Positions 51,987 to 63,036 of a DNA stretch of 64,000 nucleotides are shown here, piece after piece (position 1 is the first letter of the stretch; every line of letters begins with the position of its first letter). The notes beneath the pieces were generated by a model. It was given only the letters and a program-made list of their open reading frames with translations. It did no database searches and was not told the DNA's origin. The stretch spans positions 372,001 through 436,000 of the forward strand of contig JAANYP010006957.1 of NCBI GenBank assembly GCA_020465985.1, written 5' to 3'. The translations under genes were made by a program, and so were the position numbers. The DNA comes from Centrapalus pauciflorus. Taxonomy: Eukaryota > Streptophyta > Magnoliopsida > Asterales > Asteraceae.

Positions 51987-54623
51987 AAATAAAAAATGTA
52001 AACATATAATTCAAATTGTTTTAGGTTATGAAATTAATTAGTGAATTATAATTGTTTTTTGGTTGATCGTCCGTTTCAAAAAACGTGAATTGTAATCGAA
52101 GACTTTATGCGGTTTGATTATCCAAACCGAAATTATCAAAAAAAACCGGTTTTATTAACCTTAAAATCAGAACGATTTTTCATATCGGTTTTTCAGTTTT
52201 CAGAATTTTTTTAAACACCCCTAATAATTTATTAGGAATGAGAATTTAGTCTTTGTAAACTTTTGTTTAGTCTCTATATTCTTTATATATCTTTCTATAA
52301 CATGGGTGCATCTAGCAACACATCATGGGATTTGTATTCCGAAACTATGTAGTATCAATTATGATTTATAATCATAATAAGCCTTTTAATGTTAGTTTTT
52401 ATTATGATTATAATAATGTGATAATATTATGATCACATAATAGTTAAATAGTTGATACATACAAACGAAATTATGTTGTGTTCTTTTGTTTTTTCATTAA
52501 CGTATGTATCATTCATAGATTCAAACAAGGATTAGATATATAATATTTTTCCTTTTATGCTAAATTTGAAGTTTCTTCTATTTATATTACTCGAGATTTA
52601 TTTTAATTTTGAACCACTAAAGTCGTTAAAATGTGCGTTATTAGCTTGAATCATACTTCTGAAACATGTGTGTTTTATAATGGTTTACTAATTTCTTCAA
52701 ATAGGGAATGCGCATTGTGTGTTATGGTGGAATGTGAATTAGGGTTTCAAGTGGGCATGCGTATATTATAGTTATTGATAGTCAACTTCATTAGTATTTC
52801 AATATTCATCATCTTGTGGGTTTGAGTGATATCAACAAGATGATATAGGACGATTTGGTACGCCTGAAAGGAATGGAATCGAATCATACCGAACGTCCTC
52901 TTTGTGTGGCCAAAGAAAAAGATAGGAGGGAGAGGGTGCTTCACTTGAGAATGCTTCACAAAAATGATGACAATAATAAGTTATTAATTTTATTAAAGTA
53001 AAATGATACACAAATATGATAACTCCTCAATATACTGACATGTAATAACTAAATGCCATGTGTATATCGTATGTATATGTTTCCGATTATCATTACCAAT
53101 GTTATCTAGGCCGTTAGGATAGATCGCGCAGGGGGGGGGGGGGAGTTCAATATTATATAGATTTAATAGTAAAGCTTAAAAACTAAACCGATAAATTTAA
53201 AAAAAGATATATTGTATTGTAATATAAGCAAAAAAAAGATCGAATGTGTTTAGCCTTTGGGGATGCACCACACTCGTGTATGAGCGAGTATTTGGAACGG
53301 TGTTTTAAAAAATGTTTTTTCAAAATTAATTTATAAATTGCTGAAAGAAAAAAGATATTACACTTAAAGTTTTATGAACACATAAATAATCACTGGTTAA
53401 AATTATATTTAATCATTGAACATATTGTTATTTTTTCAAAGCCAGAAATACCCAATTCCATATGATCTCTCAGATATAAGGGTGCAATCAAACGGAGTAG
53501 TGTCAAGCTTGACATTGTAATTTGAAGCTTCAAACTTGATTCGAGCTTGACGGAACCTATAATTTCAAGCTTGAGTTTGAACTCGATAAAGATAATGATA
53601 CTCTCGAACTCAACTTAACTTAATAGTTTTGTTGTTAAAAGAATACTCAAAAAATATGTACGGCAACTTCTTAATGGTTATCACAAGTCAACAATGCTTG
53701 AAATCGGCTCGATATAAAATGCTACTTGACTTAATAATTTATATATAAATATAAAAATACTAGTTTATGACTCACGTATTACGTGGATATTTTTAATTAA
53801 ATTTAGTTATATATAATATGCATAAGTAAAAATAAAAACAAGAAAAAACAATAACTGTGCTTATCTTTTATTATTTAAAGATAGAAAATAGAGTGTATTT
53901 ATCTTTTATAAATATAATAAATTTTATTAATCTTTTATTTTTTACAATAATAAGTTGTAATTATATTTTTCAGTGAAACGTAGAGGCGTGACATTTGATA
54001 TTCTTCTTTGAGTAAATGACATTTTTGGTCCTTGTGGTTTGATGGTTTACCCGGATTCAGTCTCTTAACCATAATAATGTCAAATATCATCCCTATTTTG
54101 CTAATTTTGTGCCCTTTTAGTCCCTCGTCCGTTAAACTTAACGACACAAACGTTAAATTTGTAAGAATGACATTTTTACCCCTTTTATTTAGACGTTTTT
54201 AGTCCCTATGGTTTTATTATTTACCCATTCATAGTCCAACATTTATTTTATTTTATTTTATCTTTATAATACTCTTATATTATTTATAGATATACTTAAT
54301 TGATTATAAACACACTTATTTTATTTATAAATATAGTTATGTTTTAATATTTTATTTACATTTACTATTGTTCGTATTTCATTTAAAATTTAACTTTTAT
54401 TTTAATTTAAATATATATTTCTATACTAATTTATTTAAAGTTCATCTTCTTTATTAATTTTAATTTTTATAATATTATTGTTGGCATTTATATATGTAAT
54501 TTTGTTAGTTGTGTTTAGGTAAACATAATATCGTCGATATTTTTCATCTCCAAAATCACTATTTCTTCAAGTATCTTCCAACCTAATCAATTATCAACAC
54601 ATAAATTATATTATATGTATTGG

Positions 54624-54640
<17 letters not shown>
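51987..54640. other. AT-rich intergenic DNA, no gene seen
   Basis: It contains a run of 13 G at 53131-53143, a repeat terminus GAGTAAATGACATTTTTGGTCC at 54010 that is the inverse of copies near 1159 and 34522, and AT-rich DNA leading to the microsatellite before Copia A. No gene is recognised. Confidence 0.6.
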
Positions 54641-54642
<2 letters not shown>

Positions 54643-54674
<32 letters not shown>

Positions 54675-54774
54675 TGTATATAATTTATGTGTATATAATT
54701 TAATACACATAAATTTATTTGTATATAAATTAATACACATAATGTTTATGTGTATATTATATAATTTATGTCTT

Positions 54775-54856
<82 letters not shown>

Positions 54857-54857
54857 N
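54643..54857. repeat. (TG)n, (TA)n and (GA)n tracts ending at an undetermined base
   Basis: A TG run (54643-54672), AT-rich spacer, about 26 TA units (54778-54829) and GA units to 54856 are followed by the only N in the window, at 54857. Retroelement gag sequence begins at the next base, so this junction may be an assembly join. Confidence 0.9.
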
Positions 54858-55136
54858 AAATTGAGGAAGCTAAGGCCAAATTTTCTGAGTTCAGGGCTAA
54901 GGATGGAGAATCCCTACAGGGTACATTCAGTCGATTCTGCACTGTGTTGAACGAACTGAACAAGCTTCATATCATCAAGGATCGGGATGATATCTATATA
55001 AAGATTCTGTCTTCTCTGGCTCCAGAATGGGGTATTGCATGTCGGACAGTAAAGAGGGATCTGGAAATCAGCAAGATATCCATAAGTATCTTTTCAAGGA
55101 GCTAAGGAAATACCATGGCGACGTGAATGCCCACAA
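54858..55136 (+). pseudogene. Copia A gag (UBN2-type) fragment
   Basis: The frame starting after the N reads a typical Copia gag segment: KAKFSEFRAKDGESLQGTFS, then RFCTVLNELN and SSLAPEWG, matching the UBN2/gag core. It lacks the N-terminal part of gag. The frame shifts at about 55075, so that the continuation ELRKYHGDVN is read in another frame and ends in a stop at 55138. Capsid-like protein of a dead element. Confidence 0.75.
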
Positions 55137-55439
55137 ATAGATGGCCAACTCTGTGGCCTCCTTGTTGCTGAATGTGAACCAAATTTCCAAAGCCAACGAT
55201 CCCCTAACACTACTATCAAACAAGACAACTGTCCTTGAACCACTTCCAACCCCACCACCTACACACTTCTACACCCTAACTGGTTCCTCTTCTCAATACC
55301 CACCATATGCCTACCTCAGATATCTTCTTATGGGGAACCCTTAGATGCAGAATAAGGTGAAATTCATGAACAAAAGGCCCTATTATAGAATCATGTTCAA
55401 CAAAAGCGATTCTACGAGAACAAGACCAACAATCAGCTA

Positions 55440-55902
55440 TGGTATGATACGAGCCCAAAGAGGTATGCAGATGACATCAAGGATGATAGGAGAAAGGAGA
55501 GAGATGATGGGAGAAGAGATGACAGAGAAGAGAGAAGGTACGACGATTGGAGGGAAATAAGAGATGAGAGGAGAGAAGTAAAGAGTGATGAGACGAGAGA
55601 CGAGACTATCAAGATAATCACCGTTATGAAAGGCATGACGATAGGAGGGATGAAGACAAGCGGGAGAGTCACCAACGTGAAGACAGCCGGGAAGACAAGA
55701 GGCCAGAACGTTGAGATGAACGTCGAAGTATTGATGATCCCAAACCTTCTGACGACCATGGATGTTATAAATGTTGCAAACGCGGTCATTTTTCTCATGA
55801 ATGCAAAAATCAATACGAGCGTGACTTGGGTTACTATGAACGCAAGGTCGCGCTGATGAAAAAGCGAGCTGATGCAATGGTCTCCTTAGCCCAGGAGGAT
55901 TA
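55440..55902 (+). pseudogene. Copia A Arg/Asp-rich linker and zinc knuckle
   Basis: From about 55439 one frame is strikingly mixed-charge (DDRRKERDDGRRDDREERR and similar), then shifts. At about 55764-55805 another frame gives the CCHC knuckle CYKCCKRGHFSHEC, followed by NQYERDLGYYERKVALMKKR and a stop (TAA) at 55901-55903. The knuckle binds packaged RNA in intact elements. Several frameshifts are needed to link these parts. Confidence 0.7.
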
Positions 55903-55903
55903 A

Positions 55904-57164
55904 CGCGTTCATGAGAAGTCTGATGATGAAGATGGCAGAGGCCGTAACTGTTATATGGCCGAACAGATCGATAAGGTTGACTGAGACTGTTGTTACCTCT
56001 AACACCGAATCAGACAAGTCTGTTGAGGGGAGATCATCAACGAAACTACAGTCTGTCTTATGGGCAAATCTGGGGACTCAGAATGTTCCACATCATACTC
56101 CGAGACCAATGAGGTACACACAATTGCTTGAATTTGAAGCAAAATATAACATTGAAAATGAAAAGTGTATGAAAGCTGAACAACTTGCACAATCACTATA
56201 TCAAACTTCTGACACCTTTGATAATAACTGGCTAAATGAACACAACCATGTAAAAACTAACTTATACGAAAAAGTAATGGCTGAGGATAAGAACACTTCA
56301 CTTAAGAATTGTATTGATACAATCACTGATTTAAAAAGAGTTCTTTGAAGTCAGAACTATCTATTCTTACAAAATGGTTAGAGTCTTCAAATGTTGAAAA
56401 TTTAGAAAATGAGAGAAAATCTAAAATGATCGAAAAAGAGAGAATAGGTTTGTATTCCCGAATCAAATCCCTTGATGATGAATTCTTAAAACGACACAAA
56501 CTATTCATCTTAGTCAACCAAAAGAAACTAGATTTTATCATCCCAAAGAAGGAATCAGTTTTAAAAAATCCTACGTTTTTGAAAAATACTCAATCGATTT
56601 TACCAATGCTATTTGATAGAAGATATATGGGAAGCAGATATTAGGCCCTTTCATCACTCATCAGAAGAAATCCTGGCCCAAGAGGAGGAGAAGAGAAATC
56701 AAGAAGAAAACAGGAAAAATCCTTTTGCATATGAAAAGCTAAACAATAGTTATCCTTACAAAGTACCCACTCTTGAGGATGACTTCTTCTATAGCTATTC
56801 ATCAACAGAAATGAAAGTAAACCTGCTAAACCGATTCCTTATCCTTATATTCCTACCACTGTTCTTCAACACAAAATCAAAGTTTTAGAAGAGGAATTAA
56901 GGATCGTTCGTAAGAAAGCTTCTGCCAGTCAAGAAACTCTTCTCACAAGTGAGGAAACTTTTGAAAAACAAGTTTTTGAAAAAAATATAGAATTAACTCT
57001 TTACAAAGAACGCTTTAACACTATTTCAGAAAAGTTAAATTCTTACATAAAACATTCAAAAACCTCTCCTCCTGCTACTGTCCTAAATACATCACTAGAC
57101 AAAGGTAAAATAAAAAATGAAGTCCCTTAAAACATTTCCAAAGATGAGTGTTCAAATTCTTTAA
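55904..57164 (+). pseudogene. Copia A coiled-coil spacer remains
   Basis: Lys/Glu/Asn-rich broken frames (for example 55911-56348, 56345-56644 and 56613-56888) read as helical, coiled-coil-like segments, including ENLENERKSKMIEKERIGLY-like text. The position between zinc knuckle and protease matches the coiled-coil spacer of Copia B, though the sequences differ. It runs up to the MITE-like insertion. Confidence 0.55.
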
Positions 57165-58418
57165 AATCGGAGGTTTCCAAAAGGAATTGGAGGGGAAAAC
57201 TGGAATCCGAGGGAATTGGAGGGGAAAGGAATCCAATTCCAATCAATTCATGTGTTTGGTTCAACAATAAAAAGGAATTGGATTCCATCAAAATTGAAAT
57301 TTTCCAATGAATGAAGGAAAATAACATTCCTTCACACAATGGATGGAATTCAATTCCTTTTAAAAACAGAAAGTGGTTGATTACAAAAATACCCTTTACG
57401 TTTAACACACTACACTACACAATGTCTAGTATTACCCCACCCTACCTACCTACCTAACGACCCATCCACCCATACCCACCCCACCTCACCCCACCTTTAC
57501 CCTACCCTACCCCATCCCACCCACCTACCCCAACCCTACCTTTGCTATCCAACCTACTAGCCACCATACCTACCATTACCTACCTACCCACCCATACCCA
57601 CCCCCTACCCCATCCTACCCTATCCTACCCCATCCTACCCTATCCTACCCCATCCCACCAAACTTTAACCCACCTACCCCAACCCTACCTATGTTATCCA
57701 ACATACTCTTACCTACTACCCACCATGCCTACCCCTACCCATCCCTCATTCATCATACATTACCCACCCCACCCCCACCCGACCCACCCGACCCACCTAC
57801 CCTACCTATGCTATCCAACCTACTTTTTCCTACTACCCACCGTACCTACCACCCATCCCTCATCCACCCCACCCACCCACCCTACCCTACCCTATCCATC
57901 TCATCTTATTTCGACTTTATAGACTTATCCACCTCTACCCACCCACCCAACCCTACCCCATCCCACCCACCTTTTACACACCTACCCCTACCTTACCTAC
58001 GTTGTCCAACCTACTCTTACCTACTACCCACCATACTTACCCCTACCCACCTACACATCCCTCATCCATAATCCATCATACGTTACTCACCCAACCCACC
58101 TACCCTTACCCTACCTACGCTATTCAACCTACTATTACCTACTACCCACCATACCTACCCCTACCCACCTACCTATCCCTCATCCACCCTACCCACCCCA
58201 TCTCACCCACCCACCCTACCCCTATCCATCTCATCCTATTCCTACCTTAGAGACTTATCCACCTCTACCCACCCATCACATCCTACACTACCAACGAGAA
58301 ATTGGAACCAAATTCTTTTTAGCCAACCAAACATGATTTGGATTCCAATTCCTTGCAGATTCCAATTCCTTAACAGATTCCAATTCCTATTAAAACATTT
58401 TGCGAACCAAACGCCACC
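57165..58418. mobile_element. Harbinger-type MITE remnant with expanded minisatellite
   Basis: The right end TGCGAACCAAACGCCACC followed by TAA matches the family at 5297 and 13668. The flanking zones carry many GGAATTGGA/TCCAATTCC copies in inverted orientation. The left terminus is degraded and set only approximately. About 870 bp of the inside is a C-rich minisatellite. The insertion splits the spacer of Copia A. Confidence 0.6.
57430..58300. repeat. C-rich CCTACC/CCCACC minisatellite
   Basis: Imperfect higher-order repeats contain CCTACCCCATCCCACC, TTACCTACTACCCACCATACC and CTATCCATCTCATCCTATT blocks, with repeat spacings of roughly 120-170 bp for the longer phrases. The minus strand is rich in G-runs; 57500-57522 gives five G-runs with 1-2-base loops. 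Frames through it (Pro/Thr/Tyr/His-rich) are not genes. Confidence 0.85.
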
Positions 58419-59306
58419 TAAGAGTAAATCTAAGTCCTCAAAGAAACTCACTGACCAAGGAACTTTCTCTAGATCTAAGTTTTCCAAACATACTAACTCT
58501 TCTCATTTTATTCCTACAGATGCTGTAAGAAGGGTTCCAAAAATGACTATCCAAGATTTTTCCAGTTTCTTTTTGAATAAGGCTGTCATGCCATCTGGTT
58601 TTGTTGCTAGTGAGAGATTGAATGAAATTTCAAAAAAACATTAAATGTTTAGTAACGAATTCGAATACTTGTTTGAAATATTTATTTTCGAAAATGTTTT
58701 CTTTATATCCTACTCTTTTTAGACGTCAAGTACTAGAGATGAATAAATATGCATCATTGGCCCCTTCTGAAATTTAAACACGTATTCTGCCTAGGGATAA
58801 GCCAAAGGCAAAGGTAACTTCATCACCTAAGGTTTCAAAGCCAGTTGACTCCACATACAAATGGGTGCCAAAACGTTCTGCATCTGGACCACACATAACT
58901 GCTATATGGGTTCCTAAATCTATCAAATTGATATCTAAATCTGGAAATCCTAACAAGAAAGGACCCATTCTTCGATGGGTACCCAAAGTAGTGTGATTTG
59001 ATGCAGATGGTTCTTGGTTACTTTAGATCAAGACTCGTACCTCAACGAAATGGCTTCTAGTTAATTCAGACTAGAACTCGTACTTCTGTAAAACGGCTTT
59101 TGTGTATCTTCATACAAAACCAATGTGTTTGGCTCCTGTGCACTCACTTCAGGAGCCGTACATAACCCGAAATGTTTTCTGAACAATTAGGTTCGGAACA
59201 CGGTTTCCATGTCATTTTAACATTACCGCCATGGATTTATTTCACCTTCTTGATAATCTACCAATAATGTCATATTTTTAACACAATTCAAATCTCAGGT
59301 AAATCT
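58419..59306 (+). pseudogene. Copia A pre-protease linker remains
   Basis: After the insertion the element resumes with SKSSKKLTDQGTFSRSKFSK (58425 onward, frame open to 58644). Later comes WVPKRSASGPHITAIWVPKS and GPILRWVPK (about 58860-58990), typical of the linker before the Copia protease. Several stops interrupt it. Confidence 0.6.
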
Positions 59307-60280
59307 ATGTGTTATATGTATTCGGGTTGCTCCAAGCATATGACTGGGAGAAAAGAGTTGCTAACCAATATGGTAGAACAATACTGCAAAACAGTTAGAT
59401 TCGGAAATGACAATCGCGCTCAGATCAAAGGATACGACGATTTAGTTCTAACCAATCTAGTCATCAAGGATGTTCACTATGTCGAAGGATTATCACATAA
59501 TCTATTTATCATAGGACAACTTTGTGGGAAAGGTCTAGAAGTGACGTTTATGGCACCAAATTGCAGTGTCAAGAGCGGTGACGGAAATAAAATCTTAACT
59601 GCTTCACGTAACTCAAATCTCTGCACCATTGATGTGGCCAAGCTAATGGTAAAGGATAGCATTTGCCTGTTGTCTAAAGCCTTCTCAAAGTACTCATGGC
59701 TATGGCATAGACGGCTATCCCATTTGAACTACGAAAATATGAACAAGCTAGCATCAAAACATCTTGTTAAGGGTCTCCCAGAACTATGCTATGAAAAGGA
59801 TCATCTATGTCGGGCTTGTGAGAAGGGAGAGATGAAGAGATCTTCTCACAAACCAAAACCCGGACCATCAACAAAGAGAGTTTTGGAGCTGCTGCATATG
59901 GATTTATGTGTTCCTATGCGTACTCAAATTATTAATGGTAAGCGTTATGTGTTGGTTATCGTTGACGACTACTCACGATAAACCAGGGTTCGGTTCTTGC
60001 GATCCAAGGATGAGACAGCTCAAGAAATCATAGATTTCATCAAGAGTGTCGAGACCCAACACAGCTGTCTGTCTAATCAATCAGATCTGCCAACGACACG
60101 AAATTTAAGAATCTGGTAGTTGAGGGTTTTCTACAATCCAAAGGCTTTCACCATCAATTCTCTGCCGCTCAAACACCTTAACAAAACAGTATAGTTGAAA
60201 GACGAAATTGTACCTTAGTAGTGGGTGCTCGTACCATGCTCAACTACACAAAGCTACCACCTTTCTTGTGGGTCGAAGCC
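59307..60280 (+). pseudogene. Copia A protease C-part, GAG-pre-integrase and integrase start
   Basis: An open frame (59307-59981) reads the Copia protease signature as YSGCSKHMTG; the catalytic Asp of DSG is Tyr (codon 59319-59321). It continues through VEGLSHNLFIIGQLC and the GAG-pre-integrase zinc-binding block (WHRRLSHLNYENMNKLASKH ... LCRACEKGEM). Integrase begins with LLHMDLCVPM and VLVIVDDYSR and meets a stop at 59979-59981. Broken integrase frames with NSIVERRN-like and TMLNYTKLPPFLWVEA text continue to 60280, where the LTR of Copia B begins. Confidence 0.8.
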
Positions 60281-60943
60281 TGTTGGGAAATAGTTTAAGT
60301 AGGTTCAAGCTGTTAGTTAGACTTCTCAAACTGTTAGTAGAGTTTATATGTAAATCCAAAGTTCATGCTTCTAGTTGAAGAAACTCGAGCTGCCAGTGTA
60401 AAAGTTCAAGCTGCCAGAGTAAATCAACTCGAGCTGCTCTGTTCAAGCTGTAAAGGGATTCAAGCTGCTCAACAGTTTCATAAACAGAAAGTGCTGATTT
60501 TCAGGAAAAGATATCTACACGAAGATTCCAGCATATCTACTATCAGAGAAGTCGTAGTCCTTCAAGGAAGCATATCAAGAAGCAATATAAATACATAGAA
60601 TAGGTCTTTCTATTGTATAGGTTTTTTCTGCATATTCAAGTTTGTAATTGCTTCTTGTTTCAGTTTTCATAAGCCTCTAAGGTCGTAAAACTCTAAGAAC
60701 AGTTTGTGTTCTTCGTCTAATCAAACAGATTAGAGGTGATTGTAATCAATTAAATCAGCAATACAAACAGCTTTGATTATTTCTTATGTTTATCTGCTAT
60801 TGGTTCTGAAAGCTTTTGCTAAAATAATTAAGTGTTATTCCGCAAACTTCTTAATTAAACTTTGATTCAAAGCAAGATTATTGATTTATACTCTGATAAA
60901 TTCAAATCAGTTAGTCTTGGTTAATTAGTTTTAGATCCTGTCA
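60281..60943 (+). repeat. 5' LTR of Copia B
   Basis: It runs from TGTTGGGAAATAG to ...CCTGTCA just before the primer-binding site. The U3 part contains several copies of a CAAGCTGCCAGAGTAAA-like motif. TATAAATA at 60586-60593 is the probable promoter. The 3' LTR lies outside the window, so the right border is inferred from TG...CA and the primer site. Confidence 0.75.
60586..60593 (+). promoter_or_regulatory. Probable TATA box of the Copia B LTR
   Basis: TATAAATA occurs about 300 bases into the LTR, downstream of the U3 repeats, the normal place for the retroelement promoter. Confidence 0.55.
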
Positions 60944-60945
60944 AG

Positions 60946-60958
60946 TGGTATCAGAGCC
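60946..60958 (+). promoter_or_regulatory. Primer-binding site (initiator tRNA-Met)
   Basis: TGGTATCAGAGCC is the usual plant Copia primer-binding site, complementary to the 3' end of initiator methionine tRNA. It begins two bases after the inferred LTR end. Confidence 0.9.
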
Positions 60959-61016
60959 AGGTCGTTCTTTGGTTTTCAAAGTCGAAAGTTTTCTTTAAAA
61001 TTTTTAATCTTTTGCA

Positions 61017-61814
61017 ATGGAATTTGAAAATAGCAGCAGTGGATCTGGGCAAGGACTCAAAGTGCCTATGCTCAAGCCCACTGAGTTTGAGATGTGGAAA
61101 CTCAGGATTAAACAGCATATTCAATTCATTAATTATGCCATATGGGAAACTGTTGAATTTCCTCCTGTAGTTGATCCAGAACTTGATGATGAGGGAAAAC
61201 CAGTCAAAACTCCTCCAAAAACTGAACTTGAAAGAAAGGCTAGAATGAATGAAGTGAAAGCTCTTACACTCTTACAAATAGCCATTCCTAATTCTTATCA
61301 ACATCAGTTCAAAAAGTTTTATACTGCTCATTCTCTTTGGAATGCTTTAGAGAAAAGATTTGCTGGTAATGCCAGTACCAAGAGAAATCAAAAAGATCTT
61401 TTGAAACAGGAGTATGAGAACTTTTCTGGTGGCAAGAATGAAAACCTTACTCAAATTTTTGACAGGTTCAACAAACTGATAAGTGAATTAGAAAGTGCAA
61501 AAGTCAGTCTGGATCAAGATGAAGTCAACAGAAAGTTTCTCAGATCTCTTGGAGAAGAATGGACAGTTTATGCTGCACAATGGAGAACAAAAGACACTCT
61601 TGATGAGATAGAACTGGATGATCTGTACAACAGTCTGAGAGTGTTTGAGACTGAGATTGATACTAAAAAGAAATCCTTTTCTTATAATCACAATACTGCT
61701 CTTCTGTCTTCTGAAAAATCTAATAGCAGTGATTCCTTTTCAGGTGGTGATGTCAACTCTGCTGAAGCTCACTATGAGGCTTTTGTCGCCAATGATGGAC
61801 TATTTGCTCGCTGA
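61017..61814 (+). pseudogene. Copia B gag, frameshifted at its end
   Basis: A 265-residue frame starting at the first ATG after the primer-binding site. It carries the DUF4219/UBN2 gag core: PTEFEMWKLRIKQHIQFINY, then LTLLQIAIPNSYQHQF, SLWNALEKRF and FLRSLGEEW. Near 61795 the reading shifts by one base: the continuation (LLAEELEQIHPDDLEEMDLK) lies in the next frame, so this frame ends early at a TGA. The protein would form the particle shell around the element's RNA. Confidence 0.85.
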
Positions 61815-62109
61815 AGAGTTAGAACAAATTCATCCAGATGATCTTGAAGAGATGGATTTAAAGTGGCAACATGCAATGCTGACCATGAGGGCCAAAAGGT
61901 TTCTTAAAAGAACTGGAAGGACCAACTTTCAAGCTAGAACAGAAGGCAAACCAGCTTTTGATAAGTCAAAAGTTGAGTGCTATAAATGTCATAAGCTTGG
62001 TCACTTTGCCAGAGAATGCAGATCTCAAGGTCAACAGTCATCAAGGACTTCACAGCCCAATCAGACATCAACAGCATTTGTCTCTCAAGAAGACAATGTG
62101 TTTGACTAG
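61795..62109 (+). pseudogene. Copia B first zinc knuckle segment
   Basis: Continuation of gag in the shifted frame: LEQIHPDDLEEMDLKWQHAM, a basic stretch (KRFLKRTGRTNF) and the CCHC knuckle CYKCHKLGHFAREC (about 61978-62019), a nucleic-acid-binding nucleocapsid motif. A TAG ends it at 62107-62109, with clear continuation in the same frame after the stop. Confidence 0.8.
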
Positions 62110-62148
62110 AGTGATCAGACAGAGGAAGAGTTTCAAAATCAAGCTCTA

Positions 62149-63003
62149 ATGGCAGAAACATCAAATGTCTCCTCCACTGAACTACCATCTGAGGTAAACT
62201 CTAAACTCTGCTCTCAATCATGCAAAAATATGGTTAAAAAGTATAGAGACCATATTGAGAGCATGTGCAAAACTCTAGCTAAGATGGAAGAAAGGAGATA
62301 TGAATACATGCAAGCCATAGAAGATCTTGAAAAACAGATCAATGACTATAAGGATAATGAGATTCAAATGGGACATGATAGAACATATCATGAGTGGGAG
62401 AAAAAGGAGCTAAATAAGAAAATAGAATCTCTGAATAAAAAGGTAGAAGAGACTGAACAAAAGGTGTTAGAGGCTAATAAGAAACTAGAATCTGTCAATA
62501 TAGATCTAGGTAACTTTAAAATAGCTAATCAAAAGCTAGAACACCTAATGGAAGTCCAATTTAAAGATAGGGTAAAATCTCAGGTTAATCCCAAAGAAGG
62601 CATAGGATACAGGGCTACTCCACCCCCATACAACAATAAATACATTCATCTAATGAGTGAAGTTGCTGATAGACTTGTCAATGAACCATTAGATGAGTCT
62701 ATGACTACTGTAGATCCTATCCTTGATCCCAGCCCTGAATCTAAAGAAGATCAGATTCAAAATACAGAGTGTGAGTGCACAACAGTTGAGAAGGCACACA
62801 AAACAATGAGTGCACCCATAGAGATCCAAGCCCCCAATAAGAAAGGAAAAGAGAAGATGAGTGTATGCAATGCTGCTCCACAAGTTTATGTACATTCTAA
62901 CTGTAACACTGCATCTTCTTCAAAGAATAATAAAAGGGGTAAAAATGTTCCTGTCTGCACTTGCCAAAAGCATGGTGTTCAAAAGTTTCCCAAACAACAG
63001 TAG
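62149..63003 (+). pseudogene. Copia B coiled-coil spacer
   Basis: A 284-residue frame, in the same frame as the preceding knuckle. Residues about 25-145 have heptad-like spacing and Lys/Glu/Leu/Asn-rich text (ELNKKIESLNKKVEETEQKV), predicting a long coiled coil. A KSQVNPKEGIGYRATPPPYN block follows, then a low-complexity acidic and Lys-rich tail. It ends at a TAG; the next segment begins 33 bases on. The role in the element is unknown; such spacers occur in some plant Copia lineages. Confidence 0.75.
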
Positions 63004-63036
63004 GTAAGGGGAAATCAGAGGAACAAGAACCAGAAT

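Larger units (their letters stand above)
54858..60280 (+). mobile_element. Copia element A, decayed and truncated
   Basis: Remains of a Ty1/Copia retrotransposon on the plus strand: partial gag, zinc knuckle, spacer, protease, GAG-pre-integrase and the first part of integrase. It has no visible LTR. The 5' side is cut at the microsatellite/N junction and the 3' side is cut at 60280, inside integrase, by insertion of Copia B. A MITE-like insertion (57165-58418) splits the spacer. Stops and frameshifts are numerous, so it is not functional. Confidence 0.85.

Noticed and set aside
55433..55877. Minus-strand frames of 126 and 146 residues
   Set aside because: They are antisense to the Arg/Asp-rich part of Copia A; the Leu/Ser/Ile-rich text is what the complement of AGA/GAT repeats encodes.
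57542..58250. Pro/Thr/Tyr-rich frames of 82-126 residues
   Set aside because: They are translations of the CCTACC minisatellite, open in several frames at once because the repeat lacks stop codons.
57430..58300. Interstitial telomeric repeat
   Set aside because: The motifs are CCTACC and CCCACC; the plant telomere unit CCCTAAA is not repeated there.
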